From: Agroathelia rolfsii
Taxonomy: Eukaryota > Basidiomycota > Agaricomycetes > Amylocorticiales > Amylocorticiaceae
NCBI GenBank assembly: GCA_018343915.1
Contig: JABRWF010000008.1
Coordinates: 2,914,001-2,978,000 of the forward strand
DNA: 64,000 bases
Reading direction: 5' to 3'
Every line of letters begins with the position of its first letter. Position 1 is the first letter of the stretch. Shown one piece after another: positions 57,529-64,000 of this stretch. The notes beneath the pieces are model-generated. The model was not told where the DNA came from. It saw nothing but the letters and a program-made list of their open reading frames with translations, and ran no database searches. Both the position numbers and the translations under genes were made by a program.

Positions 57529-60500
57529 GTGAATAAATGGACAAACAAAAAAATTATGCAGGAGATTGTATTGAAAATGGGTCATTATCGACTGGCTGTT
57601 TGGTTATTAAAAAAGAGCATTGATTAGACGTGGAAGATCATTGCAAAGCAGTAAAGTATCATACATTTGGTTTTTTTTCTTTTACTTACATATCTTTCTT
57701 TAGTACAGCATCGGATCAGACACGACACGTGTTGGATGTTACAGAGGCTACAGTTAATCAAGTAACTCAGGATAACCCTATATATTCACAGTGGTACTTT
57801 CAAGAATACAACCCAATCATCAGGAAAGCTGGCAAACTTTGAGTGTTTATTGGTCTACTGTCTACTGGGCACCCAATATACTGTATTTACCTCACAGTAC
57901 CAACAGAAAATGGGATTGCCCTTATGCATGTGAGCAAACTTGCTCCTATCAAAGCATTAGAACGTCTCAGGTGAGTGCTTCTCATATTAAGTAGGTATTG
58001 CATAGGCTTATACCTTGTCAGTGATGATGAAATCACATTTGACTGCTTAAGATTGCATACAAAGGATGGAATGATCGAGTTCAATAAATTTGTCACACAA
58101 TTCTTAAAGGCCTATACTGCAAAGGAAAGGGTAATCCTCCAGGGAGACTCAACAGTTACTCAGGTGGGAGTCTAATTAGACATGAGCCTGGCATGAGATC
58201 CAAGTAGTGGGAAACTATTCTATTATGTAAACGAGGTGACCCGCTATGTAGGGGCATGCTTATTTTTTAGAGAGGATCTGTGGTTGAATAGAGCAGAAAA
58301 AATGGCGTTCTCAATCCAAAGCTCCTTGATTGGGCACATGGAATCATTTGAGAAGAAGTATGGGACAAAATAAGGACATGTATTTATAGTTACATTTACT
58401 TTATTTACAATGAGTAATGTCATCATATTGTTTATAATTGAAGTACCAGAATATTTGTTGAATACTACTGGTAATGCAAAATAAAAAAATGGAGTGGCCC
58501 CATGCACATTACACAAAGGGATAGAGACTATACAAAGAATTTGATGCAGATATCAGTAGTATAGCAATAAAGTCGTCAGTCAGTTTTTGAGGTAAAACTC
58601 AAATTCGAGGTGGCTGCCTTTCCAAACCGGAAGCAACTCTAGCCATGGGCAACACTATTTTGTAGTTCGTGCTTTGAATAATACTAATAACGCCAAAAAA
58701 AGCATAAATATAATGAAGTGATCCTGTGCAAACAATGCAAAGGGATAGGTGACTATACAAAAAATCTGACACAGATATCATCAGGTAATGTAGCAATATA
58801 GTCGTTAGTCTGTTTTTGAGGTAAAACTCAAATTTGAGGTGGCTGCCTTTCCCAAACTGGAAGCAACTCTAGCTGTTAAACACTTGCTGGCTAGGCTCTA
58901 GGCGATGTAATCGCCCACAAAGATGCTCTAGTTCAAAACTGCTATCTCTCAATTCCAAGCCTAGCAGATAATATTTTCTCTCCCGCTTTGAGAGCTCTAT
59001 ATCCTAGTCAGTAATGTAGACTAGTGTACAATGTATATTGCATTATATAATACAAATTAATAAAATGATAACCATAACATTGGACATTGTAGTATATCAA
59101 ACGAGTCAGCTAAAGATGTTTACATTTCTTCCAGCATTTCTGTATCATGAGAAGAACCATTGACTTGAGCATTTCACTACTACTAGTCTTAATACCATCA
59201 CTATCACTCTTGTTCTCACCAACACATTGTCTGCCACTTCTTCTGCTTAAACTTGATTCACCATCTCATTACACACATGGTATGCTGCTCTCTGATTCAA
59301 TGAGCGCTGATGTACTGATATATAATTTTAGCCTAGTTGTCGTGTTTACCATTCTAATGGGAGCGGACAACTACACTGCGGGCGTAAGTTAATTAGAAGG
59401 TTTATAGGCCTTCTTTATGAGCATAATGAGGTGCACCATTTATTTTATTTCATTTTTTATGATCTTACTGATTTTTTACTTTCCTAGCCGTGTTTCATGG
59501 TCCAGCTGACAACTGGTGAATACGAAATTACACCATTATATACCCTCAGAGAGTAAGTTCACATGTACATTTTTTTTACATTTAAAGCAAGTGCTGACAG
59601 AATCACTACAGTCACTACACCATGTTGTCCAGGTTTTTTGACAATACACAGTTCAACATCCATGCCTCTCGTATTCATGATCTCAGGCGGTGATGATAAT
59701 AGCTGATATATTTAGCTAATAGTATAAATTGTTTAAATCAATTCGTATTATTTACTCAACATGCTTTTCAAAATTTTGATCTTGGGTTCTGCTTTGACTT
59801 GAATGTATACTGATATTGGCGCATACACATACATGAGCTTTTGTATGTCACTGAGTATCCGGTCATGCTCCTAATTTTCTTGCTTAACCATACTACCGTT
59901 CTAGTCAAATTTCATTATTATTTCAGCTTGTAATATTGGTATAGCTTATATTTAAAAATACAGTGGGATTAATTTGGCGATGTAAGAGCCAATGTAGGTA
60001 CCAATGGCGACAAAATTGGAGTAACAAATATTGGCACTTTGATTGCCCAGGCAACTTTGGCTATGGACTTAGATTGCCTGGGTGACTTGGTTGGGGCGAC
60101 TAGGAAAAGCGGCACTTTTACCTAAAGTAAAGGTTTACACATGACTATCTCTATTACTCAAGGTAAAAGTATGCGTAAAAGAGGCCGCTTGTTTACATAA
60201 ACATCTACCTTGAGTAAAAGAAATGGTTACAGATGGACTTTTACTGAAAGTAAAAAATATCTATTTTGTGCATCTTTTACTCAATATGCTATTTTGGTAA
60301 AAATAATAATATTTACCTAGTGTAGGCAAAGTCATTTTATCAAAATCATTACTGTTAGTAAACTTATTGGTGTAGGTTGGCATTTACCCAATAGTAGAAT
60401 ATTCCTCCTTTATGCTAAATTTTACAAATAGTAAGATTTTTGGTAAAGGACAATTGATAAAAGGCGCTTTTTTCTTTAATCTTTTACTCAATATAATTGT

Positions 60501-60619
60501 TTTCGTAAAGCTGGAATGTTTGAAATTTGTAAAAACATCCTATTTACCCAAATGTTTACTCAAAGTAACAGATTATGTAAACTATTTAGTAGAAATTGCT
60601 TTTTTAACTTCAAAACCCC
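57529..60619. mobile_element. Degraded relative of the palindromic element
   Basis: The right part (about 59960-60610) has the same texture as the arm ends: many GTAAA/TTTAC motifs next to GGCGAC/GCCTGGG-type repeats. The left part contains short possible exons (for example near 57710-57840 and 59147-59390) with no recognised domain. LTR-C debris cuts it on the right and LTR-B on the left. The relation is by motif pattern, not by an alignment I could finish. Confidence 0.4.
58455..58880. repeat. Tandem duplication, two ~225 bp units
   Basis: Both units contain AAAGGGATAG, then GAGGTAAAACTCAAATT, GAGGTGGCTGCCTTTCC and GGAAGCAACTCTAGC in the same order. Divergence is moderate. Confidence 0.75.
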
Positions 60620-60934
60620 AGTTTGTTATTGTATTTTCTTTTCCTTTTTCTATTTTCTTTATGAAAATTACCCTTTAGGGCATGGACTGTGGGCAGTGCA
60701 GCGGTCATGTGATTGGCCCTCACGTGTTCCAAGCCGCACATCACAGGAGTAATCTCGGGGCTGTGCAAACTTCTATTTTCACCATCACGCACAGCCTAGG
60801 AATATAGCCTTCCTTTCTTGAACAATTCCTAACAGTTACCAGTACTGGTCCAGAAACGGATCTCTACACGGATGCCTGGTGGAGTTAGGCTAAACGTTCT
60901 TCCCCTGCATTGCCACTCTTCATACTTCTATTTC
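60620..60934 (+). mobile_element. Partial LTR-C
   Basis: Matches the C segment from the CTTTAGGGCATGGACTG region to CATACTTCTATTTC. Both ends are missing and LTR-A abuts it. Confidence 0.8.
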
Positions 60935-61051
60935 TGTCATGACCTGCTAATACACCCGGCTGCCAAACATCCCGATTGCACATATCGACACACATGAACA
61001 TCTACGACAGAGTTACCGGCAACACCCTCCCTTCTGAGTTGCCGTGTACCT
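60935..61051 (+). mobile_element. LTR-A start, cut by the chromovirus
   Basis: It starts TGTCATGACCTGC and stops at GCCGTGTACCT, where the chromovirus LTR begins. The rest should lie beyond the window. Confidence 0.85.
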
Positions 61052-62037
61052 TATCAAGAGTACACCTGACTCTTGTCACCAAAACTCAACCTAAGCCTAC
61101 GTCAACCCCTTAAAGGTACAGGGTAGCCAAGTAACGGCTTTTTTACAACTCCCAAGGCTAGGGACGCGCGGGTGTACACTTCCTTGCGCTGTTGTAGCTG
61201 TCACGCAAGTTCGAGTCTTTATGTCACCAAGCTTTACTCCAAGTCTACTAGACTTTCAAGCGAGGTCTACACTTAGAACACAAACTGTCTTGTGTATGCC
61301 ACTAGGCGTACGATGTATTTTAACCGCGACGAACGCAGGGCAATGCCTTTGTTCGCTTGAGTGCACTGAGCACTATGAATGTGTTTACAGAAGTGCAAGT
61401 GGTCACCCAATGGGCTGGACCTGTATTATGCGCTTCTCACGTAGAGGGGCACTAAGCGTCCTCTAAACAACCAGTAGCACCAAGCACACTGGCTACCTCC
61501 TAGTACGGAGCCGAGAGGATTTGGGGGAAGAGAGAAAGAGGGGGGGGGGAGATAGGCTCTGATAGCCTATAGAGGTGAAGGGCTCTGAAGACAAAGTTTT
61601 TATTATGTTAGCATTTACTTAATACAAAGCACTACTGTGCTTACCTGAAGACAAAGAGAACGAATCTGAGGTCTTCAGGTAGAGGCACTACAGGGTTATA
61701 TACTAATTCTACCTGGTCTGTGCGCAGTTCCATGGTCTGTGCGCAGTAATGCTAAGTATGGCGTGATATTGCGCCATTATTTATTATAGTGAGCCTAAAG
61801 TGGTGTCATGATCCGACCCCATGTTCTAGACTCTGCTCATATGATATGTCACATGACTAGTGGTCACATGATGGCCAGTCACATGGTCGACTGGTCACAT
61901 GACTTGCTTAGTCATCAGAGTGTGTGTTTACGTAATATACAATATATATATCAAAAAATAGAGAAAAATCAGGAAAAATTCAGAAAAATAATAAAAAATA
62001 CAAAATAAAATTATAATACATTGAGCGACTCGTAACA
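61052..62037 (-). repeat. 3' LTR of the chromovirus, family B
   Basis: 986 bp; in element orientation it starts TGTTACGAGTCGCTC right after the polypurine tract. The terminal CA has become TA. TATA box, stem-loop and predicted intron are present on the minus strand (about 61580-61700). Confidence 0.93.
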
Positions 62038-62048
62038 TTACCCCCTCC

Positions 62049-64000
62049 TTAGGGGCAATCTGCCTCGGGTTGCCATTCTGTCAAGTTATCCCAAGTTTGA
62101 AAGGGTAAGAGACCAAACATTGTTGCGCTGATCTTTCTTAGTGCACTTGGATTGGACTTGTAGAAATCTTTGATAGCATCGTCTGCATGCATATTGGATT
62201 CTCTGACCCAGGTTTGTTCCCCTGGATATCCTTTCCAAGTTACTAAGAACTCCAGCTTTCCACGCCGCAATCTTGAATTGAGTACTTCTTCCATTTCGTA
62301 CTCTTCTTCTCCTTCCACTTCTACAGGGGGCAGTGGTTTTTGGTGACGGTCTGAGGCATGATGAGGCTTTAGTAAATGGACATGAAAGACGTTGTAGATT
62401 CTGAGGTTGTCTAGGAGATCCAGTTAGTAGTTCAGGTCGTTCAGCTTCTTCTGTACTTTATAGGGTCCAATCCACTTTTGACTTAGTTTTTTGGATGGTC
62501 TATCAAGCTTCAGGTTCCGTGTATTAAGCCAAACCTCCTGTCCTTCCTCAATGTCTGGGAACATCTTTTTTCCTTTGTTGTACGATTGTTCCATTTGCTC
62601 TCTTGCCATCCCTAACGCTGCTTGAGCCTCCTTTCGTGCCTCCTTGGCATTTTCTATCCAGTTGAAGGCCCCTGGAGCCGGGTCTGGGATGTCTTTGGCT
62701 TCCCAATTTGGAATATAACCATAGGTGAGTTCAAAAGCACTTGTGCATGTACTCTTATTTTTCCTATTGTTATGTATGAATTCCGCATAAGGTAGCCAAT
62801 CCACCCAATTTGTTTGCTGGTGATTGCAGAAAATCCTAAGGTACTGTTCTACCTCCTGATTTACACGCTCAGTTTGTCCATCACTTTGTGGGTGGTATGC
62901 AGTGGACAACGCAGTTTTAATATGTAAACTTGCATGTATATCTTTCATCACTTGGCTTGCAAACTGGGGGCCACGATCCGAGGTCCATGTTGACGGTGTA
63001 CCATGAAGTTTGAACACATTTTTGATATATAGTTCAGCTACGTCTTTGGCAGAGATGTTTTCATTGGTTGGTATGAAGTGTGCTAGTTTTGTTAGCCTAT
63101 CTACTACCACTAGAATTGAGTCAAACCCATGTGACTTGGGTAATTTGACAATCAAATCTGAGGTTACATGTTCCCATGGTTTGCCTGGTACAGGGAGAGG
63201 ATGGAGTAGTCCAGGTAACGCTTGTCTGCTAGGTTTATTCGCTTGGCATAGTAGGCAAGAATCTACGTATTGGTTTATTTCTTTTGTCATGTTAATCCAA
63301 TAGTAATTTCTGCTGATAAGCTCTAGTGTCTTAGTGCATCCTGGGTGTCCTGCTAGTGCCGAGTCATGGTATTTAGCCAAAATCTTTTCTTTCAGACTTT
63401 TATTGGGGGGCATAAATACCTTTTCTTTGTATAGCACTAGTCCGTCTTCTGTTTCCCAATCCTGTAATCCCAAGGCAATTTGTCGTGGACCTATCTTGAC
63501 AATCTGATAGAGGGATTCCAGCAACTCGGTGCTCTCCCGTCTAACTTCTGCCAGGATCTCCTTTTCCCCTTCAACCAAAATATGACCTCTTTTTGCAGCC
63601 ATGATTTTAAAATGGGCGGGTTGTAAAACAGTGACATTGAGATTGTCCTGAGAATCTTCCATGTAAAAATCTGGTTGTCGGGATAGGGCATCAGCTCGTC
63701 CATTGGTCGATCCTTTTTTATAGCACAGGGTAAAATTGTACTCTTGTAGGATCCTGTACCATCGTACTTGTCGTTGACTCAAATGCTGACTTGTTGCCCA
63801 ATACTCCAAATTCTTATGATCAGACCAAATTTCTACCAGTTTGGGCAATCCAATGATATAATAACGCCATTCTTCTAATGCTCGGATAATTGCCAGCATT
63901 TCCTTATCCCAGATGTCATAGTTTCGTTGAGCATCATCCATGGATTTGGAATGGAAGGCAATGGGGTGCCATTCACCATCATCCTGCAACTGGGAGAAGA
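62049..64000 (-). pseudogene. Ty3 pol 3' part: RNase H, integrase, chromodomain
   Basis: The frame enters from beyond the window. RNase H shows DKEMLAIIRALEEWRYYI and SDHKNLEYW. The integrase zinc finger ends CLLCQ. The catalytic triad is Asp in TSDLIVKLP, Asp in TSDRGPQFAS and Glu in DGQTERVNQEV. A GPY-type module (WIGPYKV) follows, then a chromodomain (YEMEEVL to WKGYPGEQTWV) that targets insertion by binding chromatin marks in related elements. The C-terminus is EADCP. One in-frame TAA at 62424-62426 splits integrase from chromodomain; the surrounding frame is intact and CAA there would restore reading. It is otherwise open, so the element was recently active. Whether the rest of pol is intact cannot be told. 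Confidence 0.93.

Larger units (their letters stand above)
61052..64000 (-). mobile_element. Ty3 chromovirus, 3' part
   Basis: In reading order (minus strand) it has RNase H, integrase and chromodomain, a purine tract AAGGAGGGGGTAA, then the 3' LTR. It runs out of the window on the right, so gag, protease and most of RT are not seen. Its LTR is family B, so the three solo LTR-Bs derive from this lineage. Confidence 0.95.

Noticed and set aside
1..64000. tRNA or rRNA genes and telomere repeats
   Set aside because: No clear tRNA boxes, rRNA segments or telomere-type TTAGGG runs were found by eye.

Overview
The window is fungal, almost certainly from an agaricomycete basidiomycete. The genes have several 47-62 bp GT-AG introns. 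Most of the rest is LTR retrotransposon debris, including a chromodomain-bearing Ty3 element, plus Tc1/mariner DNA transposons. Two genes resemble proteins I associate with mushroom-forming fungi: a Crinkler-header kinase, and a dispersed family of unknown function containing a WxNWGP motif. I cannot name the species. No tRNA, rRNA or CRISPR was seen.

Layout. (1) 1-2106 is a decayed minus-strand Ty3 gag with in-frame stops. (2) 2107-11063 is a stack of solo LTRs inserted in one another. (3) 11071-13686 is a broken multi-exon host-type gene whose 5' end is cut by a short solo LTR. (4) 13687-15958 is non-coding, with two short solo LTRs and a foldback MITE. (5) 15959-26711 is a 10.75 kb palindromic element. 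Its two 3,855 bp arms are identical wherever I compared them, and they flank a 3,043 bp spacer with a multi-exon gene. (6) 27384-29942 is an intact five-exon gene joining a Crinkler-type N-terminal header to a protein kinase. (7) 30239-31858 is a Tc1/mariner copy with long TIRs. (8) 32648-38514 is more nested LTRs. (9) 38528-52712 is a second Tc1 copy blown up from about 1.6 kb to 14.2 kb. It contains solo LTRs and a complete non-autonomous LTR element (42139-51098), which itself holds further nested LTRs. (10) 53081-57528 is more nested LTRs. (11) 57529-60619 is a degraded region with GTAAA-rich sequence resembling the palindrome arms. (12) 61052-64000 is the 3' part of a Ty3 chromovirus on the minus strand.

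LTR family names used here come from this window only. A (about 876 bp) starts TGTCACGACCC and ends AGCTCTTGACA. B (about 985 bp) starts TGTTACGAGTCGCTC and is the LTR of the chromovirus. C (about 845 bp) starts TGTCATGAGAAGGGAA. D (about 1,010 bp) starts TGTTATGAGTTGGAC. E (about 857 bp) starts TGTCATGAGTTGATC. F (about 193 bp) starts TGTTGGAATGGC. G (259-288 bp) starts TGTAAYGGCTTAGG. H (334 bp) starts TGTTGAATTTGC. Most copies have a 5 bp target-site duplication (TSD), which fixes their limits and the order of insertion.

Three observations stand out. First, the giant palindrome. Second, a shared layout in LTR families B, C and D: a TATA box, then a stem-loop covering a predicted 5' splice site, then a 55-62 bp predicted intron whose 3' end repeats the sequence before its 5' end. 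Third, the intact Crinkler-kinase gene. Premature stops across the transposons and the host pseudogene fit C-to-T changes at CpA or CpG, suggesting methylation- or RIP-like decay.
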